Shown one piece after another: positions 31,740 to 40,850 of a stretch of 64,000 nt of DNA. The stretch comes from CAWBOY01 sp963790585 (GTDB lineage: Bacteria; Planctomycetota; Planctomycetia; Gemmatales; Gemmataceae). Below the pieces are notes generated by a model. The model was not told the origin of the DNA. It was given only the letters and a program-made list of their open reading frames with translations, and did not search any database. The stretch's first letter is position 1. Every line of letters starts with the position of its first letter. The stretch spans positions 1,364,001 through 1,428,000 of the forward strand of contig CAWBOY010000002.1 of NCBI GenBank assembly GCA_963790585.1. The letters are read 5' to 3'. The position numbers were made by a program, and so were the translations under genes.

Positions 31740-32484
31740 GTGAAGTTTGCCGAGATGACTTTTCCCGAGTTGAAACGGGTCGATCGAGCCAAAACGGTTG
31801 TCGTGGCGCCTATCGCGGCGTGCGAACAGCATAGCCATCATTTGGCGACGATCACGGATACGGTCCTAGTCTCCGGCGTGGCGGATGGCGTGGAATCCGG
31901 GCTGCCGAGTTCGGTGTTGCTGTTGCCAACGCTCTGGCTTGGCGCAGCGCCCATCATTTGCGCTTCGGCGCCACCCTCTCGGCCGACATCGATACGCATG
32001 TCGACATCTTGTGCGATCTCGTGTCTCCCTTGTTGGCCGACGGCTATCAACGGCTGTTGATTCTCAACGGCCACGGCGGCAATATTGATACGATGCAAAT
32101 GGCGTTGCGTCGGCTGCAGCCACGCTACCCACAGCGTATTCTGTCGGCGGCTTCGTATTGGGACTTGGCTGCTCAGGAGTTGGCCGAGTTGCGCACGGTC
32201 CGCGCAAGACGATGGGTCATGCTTGCGAATTCGAGACCTCGATGATGCTCGCTCTGCGTCCTGACCTGGTACGCCGCGACCTGATTCGCAATGATCTTCC
32301 AAAGGAAGACCCCACGCTGCGCGGCCTGTTCCTCGCCGATGATATGTTTCAAAAGACGGACCATGGAGCGGTCGGCTACCCCGAGCTGGCGACCGCGGAA
32401 AAGGGCCGGGCGTTTCTGAAAGCCGCGATCGATCGAACGATCGAGGTTGTGAAGGGATTGTTGCAGCGGGCGTTGCCCAGGTGA
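31740..32484 (+). CDS. Creatininase-family amidohydrolase, two frameshifts
   Basis: Bridged length is about 248 aa, normal for creatininase/MftE-like proteins. The GTG at 31740 follows GGAGGGGA. Motifs: EMTFPELKRVDRAKTVVVAP, then CEQHSHHL (metal-binding Glu/His; the usual form is EQHGPHL), LILNGHGGN, and GHACEFETSMMLALRPDLV, equivalent to the GE-ETS-L segment of the family. Breaks lie near 31950 and 32205. Members hydrolyse cyclic or linear amides using two metal ions, and several act in cofactor pathways; the substrate here is not predictable. A hairpin repeat follows. Confidence 0.85.
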
Positions 32485-32535
32485 TTTAGCACTTTCCCCC
32501 CCGAAGAGGAGAAGAGAGACATAAGCTACCAGGTC

Positions 32536-32615
32536 GTGGCCGGGGTCGGTACTCCGACCCCGGTACGGACTTAGCGGCTCCAAAGAACCGGGGTCGGAGT
32601 ACCGACCCCGGCCAC
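32536..32615. repeat. Hairpin repeat, family D, copy 1
   Basis: GTGGCCGGGGTCGGTACTCC and on to CCGGT, a short spacer containing TTAGCGGCTC, then the complement ending GGCCAC at 32615. Each arm also contains its own small palindrome (GGGGTCGGTACTCCGACCCC). A second copy at 34542-34753 has been split by a family B element. Confidence 0.9.
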
Positions 32616-32706
32616 CGCTCTGCCCCTTACCCCCGGCCCCTCTCGGTTAAAGGGGGAGAGGGGAAACAGCGGCTACCGTTCTCCGTGTCATAAAGAGAAT
32701 TGCATC

Positions 32707-33510
32707 ATGACTACTCCACGCCAACGCTCCCTTCTTTTCGTTTGGGGCGTTACTTTTTTGTTCCTCTTCTTATCGAACTCCGTAATTTCGCAGGATAAGA
32801 AAGAAACCAAAACCAGCGAGACACCAAAGGTCTTGTTCTCCTATCCCCTCGGCGTCACTGTCGGCACGCCGACGAAAATTACCTTGCGCGGCCTCAAGTT
32901 GGATACCGTCACGGAGATTCACTGCCAGGAACCCAAAGCGACGGTCAAGTTGCTCGGCAATGTGAAAAAGGGCGGCGTTCCCAACATGCAGGACATGAAT
33001 CGCGTCGGCAACATCACGATCGACGCCGAGCTGACTCTGCCCGCTGATTTCACAGGCCAGACCGTGACAATCACCGTCGTCTCGCCCGGTGGCGAAAGTC
33101 AACCGATCAAGCTGCTCGCCGATCGGACCGCCGCGATCATGGAGAAAGAACCAAACAACGGCTTCCGCGAGGCCCAGGCAGTCAAGCTGCCTCAGGAGAT
33201 CAATGGCATCATCAATAATCCACAGGATGTGGACACATTTCGCTTCGAGGGCAAAGCCGGGCAGAAAGTGATTATCGAAGTTTTCGCCGAGCGCTATGGC
33301 TCCCGGCTCGATTCCATGTTGACGCTCTTCAGCGCTACCGGGCAAATCCTGGCTTCCAATGATGACATCGAAGGGAGTACCGATTCACGTATTGAGACAA
33401 AGCTTCCCAAAGATGGGCCTTATTTCGTGACGGTGTTGGATGCCCACGACATGGGCGGGCCAGCGCATCTATATCGATTGTCGTTGAGGGTTGAAGGTGG
33501 GAAAGAGTAA
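32707..33510 (+). CDS. Secreted protein with bacterial pre-peptidase C-terminal (PPC) domain
   Basis: 267 aa with a signal peptide (LLFVWGVTFLFLFLSNSVISQ). Residues ~40-140 are a beta-rich domain (YPLGVTVGTPTKITLRGLKL) like the Ig-type domains that precede PPC modules in planctomycete exported proteins. Residues ~150-265 are the PPC domain: EKEPNNGFREAQAVKLPQ, NPQDVDTFRFEGKAGQKV, LDSMLTLFSATGQILASND and GPYFVTVLDAHDMGG. PPC domains usually accompany secreted peptidases, but no catalytic domain is present, so this is a stand-alone carrier or a truncated member of a larger family. The gene is intact and isolated. Confidence 0.8.
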   Translation: MTTPRQRSLLFVWGVTFLFLFLSNSVISQDKKETKTSETPKVLFSYPLGVTVGTPTKITLRGLKLDTVTEIHCQEPKATVKLLGNVKKGGVPNMQDMNRVGNITIDAELTLPADFTGQTVTITVVSPGGESQPIKLLADRTAAIMEKEPNNGFREAQAVKLPQEINGIINNPQDVDTFRFEGKAGQKVIIEVFAERYGSRLDSMLTLFSATGQILASNDDIEGSTDSRIETKLPKDGPYFVTVLDAHDMGGPAHLYRLSLRVEGGKE

Positions 33511-33559
33511 TTCCAGACCCTTGAACAGGGAAGACTCCAGACGCCACCGTGGCTGCCGC

Positions 33560-33892
33560 CTAACGCTCGCGCGGAGTTTCCTTATAGGCAACAACCTGCC
33601 ACCCTAGCATGTTGAGTGGCTTGCGAAGAGACATACGTATCGTTTTGGGATCGTTTCTATTTTTTGAACTCAACTCAATGTCCGCCGTTTTCCCTAATGG
33701 CCATGCGTCAACGTTGGACTTAGTCACACCCAAATCTCCATCCTGCCAACCCTTTTCTCGGCATGCGGAAAAGGCCGCGTCCAACGCCAATTGGTCAGGC
33801 GAAAAGACGCCGACGCCGTAATCGATCAGCAGAAATAAGCCGAGGCATACCCCCAAAAAGAGTAGAGCCAGGTTCATCTTTGACTTGGGCAT
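33560..33892 (-). CDS. Small single-pass membrane protein, unknown function
   Basis: 110 aa: one N-terminal membrane segment (ALLFLGVCLGLFLLIDYGVG), then a soluble domain with FSACREKGWQDGDLGVTKS and a basic C-terminus. Two ATGs, at 33892 and five codons on, are possible. No family is recognised. Convergent with the PPC gene and 120 bases downstream of the GNAT gene on the same strand, with a hairpin repeat in that gap. Confidence 0.55.
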   Translation of the reverse strand: MPKSKMNLALLFLGVCLGLFLLIDYGVGVFSPDQLALDAAFSACREKGWQDGDLGVTKSNVDAWPLGKTADIELSSKNRNDPKTIRMSLRKPLNMLGWQVVAYKETPRER

Positions 33893-33929
33893 GAGAACAC
33901 CCCAGCGACTAACTCACCGCTTTTATAAC

Positions 33930-33996
33930 GTTGTGGCGGCACGTTTCCAACGTGCCGATGGGCCGTTCCGGCACGTCGGAAACGTGCCGCCACAAC
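33930..33996. repeat. Hairpin GTTGTGGCGGCACGTTTCC
   Basis: Outer arms GTTGTGGCGGCACGTTTCC and complement, with a second small palindrome (AACGTGCC... GGCACG) inside. Between two minus-strand genes. It shares the GTTGTGG/CCACAAC ends with 15860-15896. Confidence 0.85.
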
Positions 33997-34012
33997 CCTT
34001 CGGGGAAGTTTC

Positions 34013-34465
34013 TTACTGTTCGCCCAAATTCTTCTGGAACAGTAATAAATTGGCGCCGCGGTCCGGGTCCCAGCGAATGCCCACGATGTCATACCCTTGG
34101 GCGATCCCAAGGTGCAGCATCGGTCGATGTTGATTATGGCACTCAAAGCGGATGGATTCGTATTCGTTCTCGCGCGCCCAGTCATGGACTGCTTCCATGA
34201 GCTGCGAAGCAATTCCTTGCCGGCGATATTCGCCGAGAACGCCATAAAACCAGGCAAAAAAGATTCTTGGTTTCAGCTCGAAGCCAAGGAAGAAACCAAT
34301 CGGGCGGTCGTCGATGCGAGCTATCATCTGGACGACGTTATAGCGCCCTCGGTAACGGCGCTGAAACGAATCCACGTTTCGCGCCGGGCGAAAAATCTGG
34401 TTGTAGATCGAAACGATCGCGGGCAATTCCTCCGGCCCGACCAATTCAATTATGGCGTCGGCCAT
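34013..34465 (-). CDS. GNAT-family N-acetyltransferase
   Basis: 150 aa, intact. The acetyl-CoA binding motif A reads FYGVLGEYRRQGIASQLM (residues ~73-90), which includes the R/Q-x-x-G-x-A signature. The N-terminal part (IIELVGPEELPAIVSIYNQI) and the C-terminal YESIRFECHNQHRPMLHLG complete the fold. Transfers an acetyl group from acetyl-CoA to an unknown amine. Isolated gene; a large hairpin complex lies upstream and another hairpin downstream. Confidence 0.85.
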   Translation of the reverse strand: MADAIIELVGPEELPAIVSIYNQIFRPARNVDSFQRRYRGRYNVVQMIARIDDRPIGFFLGFELKPRIFFAWFYGVLGEYRRQGIASQLMEAVHDWARENEYESIRFECHNQHRPMLHLGIAQGYDIVGIRWDPDRGANLLLFQKNLGEQ

Positions 34466-34541
34466 CGCTATACACTCTTTCTGGATTGTCGACTATTCTC
34501 ATTTCCGGGGCCGCCCAAAGGCCCTCGCCTCCGCAGATCCC

Positions 34542-34753
34542 GTGGCAGCGGTCGGTAATCCGACGCCGGTGTGGCCGCTAGTGCGCCATGCAGACAAAAT
34601 TTACGGGTGGCACAGACATTCCTGTCTGTGCAGCAAAAGGCACATTCATCGGTTCCCGCACAGACAGGAATCTCTGTGCCACCCGTAAATTTTGTCTGCA
34701 TGGCGCAGCTAGCGGCTTCAGAGAACCGGGCTCGGAGTACCGAGCCCGGCCAC
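34542..34753. repeat. Hairpin repeat, family D, copy 2, interrupted by a family B element
   Basis: Left arm GTGGCAGCGGTCGGTAATCC at 34542 and right arm GGGCTCGGAGTACCGAGCCC ending GGCCAC at 34753 match the family D hairpin at 32536-32615. In that copy the spacer is about 20 bases and contains TTAGCGGCTC; here the same spacer (GCTAGCGGCTTC) is pushed aside by 124 bases of family B sequence. This is a nested insertion. The 361-base gap between the GNAT gene and the next minus-strand gene holds only this complex. Confidence 0.85.
34583..34706. repeat. Hairpin repeat, family B, copy 2
   Basis: Same core as 7735-7852 (GGCACAGACATTCCTGTC and complement), but the outer stem reads AAATTTACGGGTGGC paired with GCCACCCGTAAATTT, where copy 1 has AAATTTGCGGTGGC paired with GCCACCGCAAATTT. 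The differences occur on both arms and keep the pairing. One core mismatch (AATCTCTG instead of AATGTCTG) is present. Confidence 0.92.
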
Positions 34754-34826
34754 GGCTCCAAACTTGGCCCCCTCACCCCACCCCTCTCCCACGAGTACGG
34801 CGGCGAGGGGCTTATGGGACACTCTC

Positions 34827-35639
34827 TCACCGATCCGGTCGATACAACGACGCGATCAGCTCGTTCCACGACGGGCCGGTCCAGTCCGAAAGATCGTCGA
34901 CGTCATCATCGTTATCAAGCACGGTATGTTTCGCCGAGCGAGCGGGCGCTACCTTCTCGGCTTCGGGCTCGTCTGCTTCTTGCTTGGCCAGGACAGGCTT
35001 CTGCGCCGGTTCGCTCGCGGCGGGACTAGGGGCGGCCTCGCGTTCCCCAGGTTTCTTGCGGCGACGTCGCCTTCGCTTTGGTCTATCGCCCGGGCCGGCG
35101 ACTTCCGTCTCCTCCTCGTCACCGGGCTCATCCGATTTATCGTCGCCAGCGGTTTCCGCCGACGATTCCTCAGCCACGTTTGAGGCGGCAACTTCTGCAA
35201 GGGTCTCCTCTCGGGCCACCTCCGTAGCTGCAGCTGGTTCGGCTTTCCCTTTGGAGCCGCGGCGTCCGCGCCGGCTCCGGCGCCGCGGGCCACCCTCTTC
35301 CGCCGCGGGCGCTGCTTCCTCGGCAATGCCGCCTTCGGAATCAGCCAGGTTTGGCTCGTCCATTGGCGCTTCGATTAATTGTGGCTTTGCCAACGGCGGG
35401 TTAGCCGGCTCAGAGCCAAAGGACAATTCGTCGTGAATCGGTTCTGGCGCTACCATCGGTCGACTCGGGCGGACGCGCGGCTCGGGCTCGACGGCGGCGA
35501 CTGGCGCTGGCGCCTTAGGTTCCGGAACCGGTGGCGGCTCCTTTGGAACAGCGATAGCTTCGGGAGGGGCCTTCTTGACTTCCAGCCCTAATTCCTCGGC
35601 TAGGCTGTCCCAGGGGTCATATTCGTTCGAGTCGCTCAT
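34827..35639 (-). CDS. Disordered acidic/arginine-rich protein with conserved-looking ends
   Basis: 270 aa, predicted almost wholly disordered. The N-terminus NEYDPWDSLAEELGLEV is the only ordered-looking start segment; residues 25-90 are Pro/Ala/Glu-rich. Two basic blocks follow, RRRSRRGRRGSKGK and RPKRRRRRRKKPGE, in an Ala/Glu/Asp-rich background. The C-terminus LSDWTGPSWNELIASLYRP is aromatic and hydrophobic and looks like a binding peptide. Basic blocks of this type commonly contact RNA or other polyanions. I infer a scaffold or RNA-associated role, with the two ends as docking motifs. It starts 214 bases from the divergent C45 gene. Other frames through this region are composition artefacts. 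Confidence 0.7.
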   Translation of the reverse strand: MSDSNEYDPWDSLAEELGLEVKKAPPEAIAVPKEPPPVPEPKAPAPVAAVEPEPRVRPSRPMVAPEPIHDELSFGSEPANPPLAKPQLIEAPMDEPNLADSEGGIAEEAAPAAEEGGPRRRSRRGRRGSKGKAEPAAATEVAREETLAEVAASNVAEESSAETAGDDKSDEPGDEEETEVAGPGDRPKRRRRRRKKPGEREAAPSPAASEPAQKPVLAKQEADEPEAEKVAPARSAKHTVLDNDDDVDDLSDWTGPSWNELIASLYRPDR

Positions 35640-35853
35640 TTGCTCGGTTCCGGTGCGGAGTTCGTGCGTTCGCTATATCCAGTGGCATTCTAGCAAACGG
35701 CGCGAGTGTTGTGAGGACGGGATTTTCGCTAGGCCGTTTGGTTCCTAGCAATTTCCTGTTTTTCATTGCCAGAGCCCCGCGGCGGGCAGATAATCAGAAC
35801 ATCTCTCCCTGGGCTTTCGATTCCTCGCTTCGTTTCCCTTCTGAGGGCTTCTC

Positions 35854-38433
35854 ATGCGACGCTTTTTGGTGGCGCTGCTGTTCCTTGGCTTGGTTCACTC
35901 CGCGCACGCATCGGCCGCGAGCCCGATGCCTAAGGATTTTCAGCCCGACCCTCGCTCGGTGCAGCGTTATGGCCCGGCTTATCGTTACCCGCAAGCCGGC
36001 TGGATCGTCCTCCACATCGAAGGTGAGCCCTACGAACGCGGCGTCCAGCATGGCCGACTGATGGCTAACGAGATTGCGCGCACCATCTTCGCTGCTTCTC
36101 CGCCACGCAATGCCCGAAAGACCCCATCTCAGGTTGGAAGCACACGCGCACGCTGACGAACGCCCTTTTTATGCGTCGCTATGAAAAGGAATATCTCGAA
36201 GAGATGAAGGGAATCGCCGACGGCGCCAGCTGCCGCGGGAGCGAAGTTCGACGATCGCAACGTCGATCTCCTTGATATCGTCGCGCTCAACGCCTGGCCG
36301 GAGATCGACTCGCTCGACTCCGCTCTCGACGCGACTGCCACCGGTCTCGAAGGGATCAAATTCCCGAAAGAATACGGCCGCACTCCCGATGCCAGCAAGC
36401 CCATGCGCTGCAGTGCCTTCGCCGCCACCGGACCGGCAACGGCCGACGGCAAGATCGTCTTTGGCCATATCACGATGTTCGGACTTTACCCCTCTCTTTT
36501 CTACAATGTGTGGATCGACGTCAAGGGACCGAAGGGCCATCGCGTCATCATGCAGTCGTATCCGGGCGGTATACAAAGCGGCCTCGATTACTACATGAAC
36601 GACGCCGGCCTGCTCATCAGCGAAACGACCCTGGCCCAGACGCGCTTCGACATCAAGGGGATGACGGTTGCCTCGCGCATTCGTCAAGCCATCCAATATG
36701 CCGACTCGATTGACAAAGCCGTCGCTATTCTCAAGGCCGGCAACAACGGCCTCTACACAAATGAATGGCTGATTGCCGACATCAAAACCAACGAAATCGC
36801 CATGTTCGAGTTGGGCACACACAAGAGCAAGCTCTGGCGCAGCAGCAAAAACGAATGGTACGGTGGTACCGCGGGTTTCTATTGGGGCTGTAATAACACC
36901 AAAGATATCGACGTCCGGCTGGAGACATTGCCGAGTCTCGAAGACAAGCCCGGCAACGCCCTGTTCCGCCCGTCGAACCGCGACAAGAAGTGGCTCGAAC
37001 TGTTTGACAAGTACAAAGGCAAGATCGACGCCGACTTCGGCAAACTGGCATTCACAACGCCGCCGTTGGCCGCTTATCACTCCGTCGATGCCAAGTTTAC
37101 CACGACCGACATGGCCCGCGAGCTGAAGAGCTGGGCCCTCTTTGGTCCTCCCCTCGGTCGCACCTGGGAACCGAGCGACGAAGACAAAAAGCAATACCCG
37201 GAAGTTCGCCCGCTGGTGAGCAATCCCTGGGCCGTCCTGCATGCCGCTCCGCCGGCTCAGGACAAGTCTAGCGGGCCGATCGCTTTGGATCTTCCCGATC
37301 CAAAGACAGGAAAATCGCATTTGCCCGAGGTGCTGGCTCACGACCCGGAGACGACCCCGGCCTGGCGCGGTACGCTACTCGCCAAAGCGGACGCCGATGT
37401 TTGGCTGGCGGCGGCGTTTACCGCTTACGAACGCTACGTCGCCCTTGAAAAAGCCTTGGGCAAAGACCTTGCAAGGACGGCAAAGAACGACTTGAGGTCG
37501 TGCTCTTCCAGCATCGCGCCGAATACGAACTCGGGAAACGAGCCGGCAAAGACATTCCCTCGCGGAAACGATCAGCGATGTCCGCCAGGATGATTGGTTC
37601 CGCGTCGCGTCCGGCAAGGGCGTGTTGATGCTTCACGCGCTACGGTCGCTGGTCGGGGCGGATAAGTTTGATTCCGCGCCTCGACACCTTTGGCTTCGAG
37701 AATGCCGGCAAATCGGTAACGACCGAACAGTTCAAGCTCTATCTCGAAAAGGCCACGGCGAAGAACCTCGATAGCTTCTTCGAGGAATGGTTGACCAAGA
37801 CCAGGATTGCCCGCGTCGAACAAGCAAAAGTCCGGCCCGTACTCGGTACAGACGTTTCACAATGAGATCGAAAAAACACTGATCGTTTATGGCACCGGCG
37901 ACGAGACCGACGCCCACCGCGAAGCGGGCGTCGAGCTGCAACGAGCACTCGATCAAGCGCAGCACCAACGTGACCGTGCCGATCAAGAGCGACCGAGAAG
38001 TAACGGAAGCGGATCTCAAAACGCATCATTTGCTGTTGATCGGCCGACCCGATACCAATCTCATCGTTGCCAGTTTACGGCGGCCCTTCCGATCACCTTC
38101 GGCAGCCGATCGTTCGTCGTGAACACGGAGGTATACGCTCACACAGACAGCGGCGTCATGATCGCGGCCGCGAATCCAGTCGATAAGCGATTTTCGATCG
38201 TGGTCATCGCTGGCCTCGATTCGAGCGCGACGCGGCGAGTCGGTGCGATGGTCGCCGACGGCGGCCATAAAGGCGAAGTGGTCATTCTACCGCACGGCGG
38301 ACCTGCTCGGTCGTTGGTGATCGTCCCAAAAGCGGATGTCACCGTGCGCGTGACCGCGGGCAGGCTCGCCCGCGAATGCGTTGAGCAAGGAGGGGCAAGA
38401 AAAGGACGGAAAGAAGTGGGGTTTTATGTATGA
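35854..38433 (+). CDS. Secreted C45/phospholipase B-like Ntn-hydrolase with peptidase-like C-terminal region, many frameshifts
   Basis: Bridged product about 850 aa. A signal peptide (FLVALLFLGLVHSAHASA) is followed by the N-terminal segment GWIVLHIEGEPYERGVQHGR, typical of C45 and phospholipase B-like proteins. MRCSAFAATGPATADGKIV at about 36403 carries the Cys that becomes the N-terminal nucleophile in this family. The middle has SGLDYYMNDAGLLISETTLA and NEWLIADIKTNEIAMFELGT. From ~37690 the text (VTTEQFKLYLEKATAKNLDS, FFEEWLTK) resembles the C-terminal part of M1-type aminopeptidases. Breaks occur near 36090, 36230, 37490, 37570, 37670, 37820, 37960 and 38060. The last 100 residues and exact end are uncertain. 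It could be two fused genes, but no separate start is visible between the parts. Confidence 0.65.
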
Positions 38434-38620
38434 ACTGGACGCTTCGAAGCTGCGGGAAAAAGGCGTCTCGACGATCGGAGCTGCGCAAGAATTGGAGTCC
38501 TTTCTTGGATCCCATTCTCGTTACACGCTCAAGGAACTCGAACAGGTGGTAGTTCAAGATAACAAAGGGAAGAAATACCCGATTACAGAATTCCTTGTCG
38601 TCGTTGCGTTGCCCGATTGA
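38381..38620 (+). CDS. Small hypothetical protein or 3' fragment
   Basis: 79 aa from a TTG at 38381. The central part (FMYELDASKLREKGVSTIGA, then HSRYTLKELEQVVVQDNKG) looks like real protein, but I do not recognise it. It overlaps the last 53 bases of the C45 reading frame in another phase, so it could be the true C-terminal end of that gene after one more indel. It is followed 88 bases later by a C-run repeat. Confidence 0.4.
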   Translation: MSKEGQEKDGKKWGFMYELDASKLREKGVSTIGAAQELESFLGSHSRYTLKELEQVVVQDNKGKKYPITEFLVVVALPD

Positions 38621-38708
38621 CAAGGAAGGCGCAGACAACTGGAGCGTAAAACGAAAGTCGCGTGAATGAACGTAAGTCTTTGTGCGCACATAAGATTCAA
38701 CTTGGGGG

Positions 38709-38751
38709 AATTCGTTCGAGGGGGTTATGGGGGGGTCGAATGAAACGAATT
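38709..38751. repeat. C-run repeat, family C, copy 2 (reverse orientation)
   Basis: Reads AATTCGTTCGA, five G, TTAT, seven G, TCGAATGAAACGAATT; the reverse complement matches 16368-16411 except for one C and one base in the spacer (ATAA instead of ACAA). Confidence 0.88.
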
Positions 38752-38868
38752 CCCTTGGGTACCTGCCGCTTGCGCCTATTGAGCCAGACCGACCGTTCAA
38801 ATCGCATCCCACGTCTCTGAACTGTTTTCGTGCCGCGAGGTGTGGGGTGCGTTCAATGCGAGTACGTT

Positions 38869-39713
38869 ATGGTCACGGACCCAATCTTTTATCGCCTATT
38901 CGAGACGAGTCCCGAAACCTTCTTTCTCTTGTTGGGCTTGTCCGCCGCTGAGGCGCGAGAAATGGCGGGGCGTTATCAATACCAAGCCCTTGAATTCAAG
39001 GAAACCTCGCATCGAGTCGACGGCGTGTTTCTTCCGAAAGAGCCGGGGCTGCTGTTGTATTTCTTGGAAGTCCAGTTCTATCGACTGCCCAGTGTGTTCG
39101 CGGACCTCATGGCAAAGGTCTACACGTATTTGAAGCAGCACGAACCCGGGCAACCTTTTTGCGGAGTCGTCTTGTTCAGCGACCGCTCGCTGGAGCCTGT
39201 GGCGCTCGCGCCGTATCAGCCGTTGCTTGAAGCGGGTCTGATCCGGCGTTTTTATCTGGATGAAATGCCGGAGCTAGCCAACGCGCCGTTGGGTCTGTCG
39301 ATTCTGCAGTTGATCCAGCAACCGGAAAGCCGTGCTCCGGTGACAGGCGCGACTTGATCGCGCGTGCTCGAACGGAAGTAGGCGATGAATCGCTTCGAGA
39401 GAACTTGATAGAACTGATCGAAACGGTAATCATCTATAAATTGCCTCGCTTGAGTCGAGAGGAGATCGAGACCATGTTGGAGATCCACGACATCCGAGAG
39501 AGCCGCGTTTATCAGGAAGCCAAGGAAGAAGGATTAAAGGAGGGTACCGAGAAAGGTATGGAGAAAGGCATCGAGAAAGGCATCGAGAAAGGCATCGAGC
39601 TTGCGATCACGCGCATGGCAGCCAACAAGTTATCTGCCTTAGAAATCGCAACAATGCTGCAACTGGATGAGGCGGTAGTTCGCAGGGCACTGGCCAATGT
39701 GGCTCTGAAGTAA
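38869..39713 (+). CDS. Rpn/YhgA-type (DUF2887-like) nuclease, one frameshift
   Basis: Bridged length about 281 aa. The ATG at 38869 opens TDPIFYRLFETSPETFFLLL, the typical start of the DUF2887 subgroup of Rpn (recombination-promoting nuclease, PD-(D/E)XK) proteins. The core follows: FKETSHRVDGVFLP and LLLYFLEVQFYRLP, supplying the Asp and the E-x-Q pair of the nuclease fold. The break is near 39350, where the first frame ends just after PVTGA and the second continues RTEVGDESLRENLIELIETV. The C-terminus has a Lys-Gly-Ile-Glu repeat (39549-39600) and a helical tail. Rpn proteins are linked to transposon-like spread and RecA-independent recombination. A second member is at 47935-48984. Confidence 0.82.
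39549..39600 (+). repeat. 12-bp tandem repeat encoding Lys-Gly-Ile-Glu
   Basis: About four units of GAGAAAGGCATC, the first with GTATG in place of GCATC, coding for KGMEKGIEKGIEKGIE in the Rpn-type protein. Exact repeats of this sort are prone to copy-number change. The second Rpn gene has a shorter version (KGIEKGIGKGE) near 48130. Confidence 0.85.
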
Positions 39714-39826
39714 CTTCAGTTCGACGAAGAGCCTATCCCATAAGCCGCTCGCCCCAATAGGGGGCGAGGGGCCGCTCATTGGACAAATTTTGGCCGCTCC
39801 CTCGCCCTCTACTCGGGAATGAAGGC

Positions 39827-40567
39827 CTATTGTCGCTTCGCGGCCGTCTTCGGCATCTCCGGCGGCGCTTCACCATGCGATTTCCCCTCATTCGCTTCCG
39901 TCTTCATGGGTTTCACCCGGTCAAATTTGAGTTCATAAAAACCATTGAGCCCGGCGTCGCGATTCACTCCGAAACCAAACAACAGCATCGGGGGCTCGTC
40001 CTGTTTTGCCTCGATCAATATGTCGCCATATGCATAGGGCATTTTCTTGATCGGTTCCGCTCCGTTGAGCGATTCGTCGGCCGTCGGCATCGGTCGCGCG
40101 GTGGAGTCTTTCACGGAGTCGTATTCCTCGTACACAACATTCAGGAACTTGGTGTCTTCGACCGCCTCCTGAGTTGGCTTGGTCTTCTCAGCGACGATCG
40201 CGCCGCCGACGATCTCGAATGGCGCCTGGTTCTTGAAGACGATTGGAGCTGGCAGCTCTATGGCGCCTACCAAATGGAGAACCCGCGGCTCGTCGTGCAT
40301 GCCGTTTTCTTCACAACAGGGAGTCGCTTCTTCGCGGCCCTGAGCGAGGATGGCGGCGGCGAGAAGATCTTCGTCCATTGCCTGGACGATCGCATCATGA
40401 GTCCGCGCCCGCTCACTCAACATATTCAGCGGATTGACGCGACAGCCAAGTTCATAAGTCGATTGAGCAAACTTGCCGACGCAGGACTCGGGGCTGTGCC
40501 ACCCATAAAACGCCACGCCCGCGACGACTGCGACAGTCAAGGAAAGGAACCAATACATATTTCGCAT
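39827..40567 (-). CDS. Membrane-anchored protein of unknown function
   Basis: 246 aa with an N-terminal membrane segment (YWFLSLTVAVVAGVAFYGW). The exported part has Cys residues at about 29, 42 and a CC pair near 84 (EATPCCEENG), an acidic centre, and a C-terminal Lys/Glu/Pro tail. A stretch near residue 190 (DEPPMLLFGFGVNRDAGLN) suggests a beta-sheet core. No family recognised. Convergent with the Rpn-type gene and divergent from the glycosyltransferase, 283 bases away; that gap contains nothing I can identify. Confidence 0.55.
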   Translation of the reverse strand: MRNMYWFLSLTVAVVAGVAFYGWHSPESCVGKFAQSTYELGCRVNPLNMLSERARTHDAIVQAMDEDLLAAAILAQGREEATPCCEENGMHDEPRVLHLVGAIELPAPIVFKNQAPFEIVGGAIVAEKTKPTQEAVEDTKFLNVVYEEYDSVKDSTARPMPTADESLNGAEPIKKMPYAYGDILIEAKQDEPPMLLFGFGVNRDAGLNGFYELKFDRVKPMKTEANEGKSHGEAPPEMPKTAAKRQ

Positions 40568-40850
40568 TAGGAATCTTTCTCCTGCGAAGAAGGAAGCGTT
40601 ATTCGCCCGGCACGGCTATTTCGTACCACAACCGCCGGCCGGGCTATACCCAAGTGATTAGCGCAGCCAGAGCAGTTCGAGGCACGAGCAAATTCGAGAA
40701 AAAGCCAGCTACGATCGGCAAACATCTCTTGCTTTTATTGGAATAAACGCTACAAGTCTCCGATCCTGGCGGATGCGTTGGTCGTGCCGGGATGAGGCGC
40801 TACGGGGGATGTGGGCGCCATCGAGAAACGCGGGATGTGGGGGAGCTATC

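Noticed and set aside
34827..35639. Membrane or enzyme frames on the plus strand opposite the disordered protein
   Set aside because: They are Ser/Arg/Ala low-complexity shadows of the acidic and basic repeats on the other strand.
39549..39600. CRISPR-like or minisatellite element outside a gene
   Set aside because: The 12-bp repeats are in frame and encode the Lys-Gly-Ile-Glu stretch of the Rpn-type protein.
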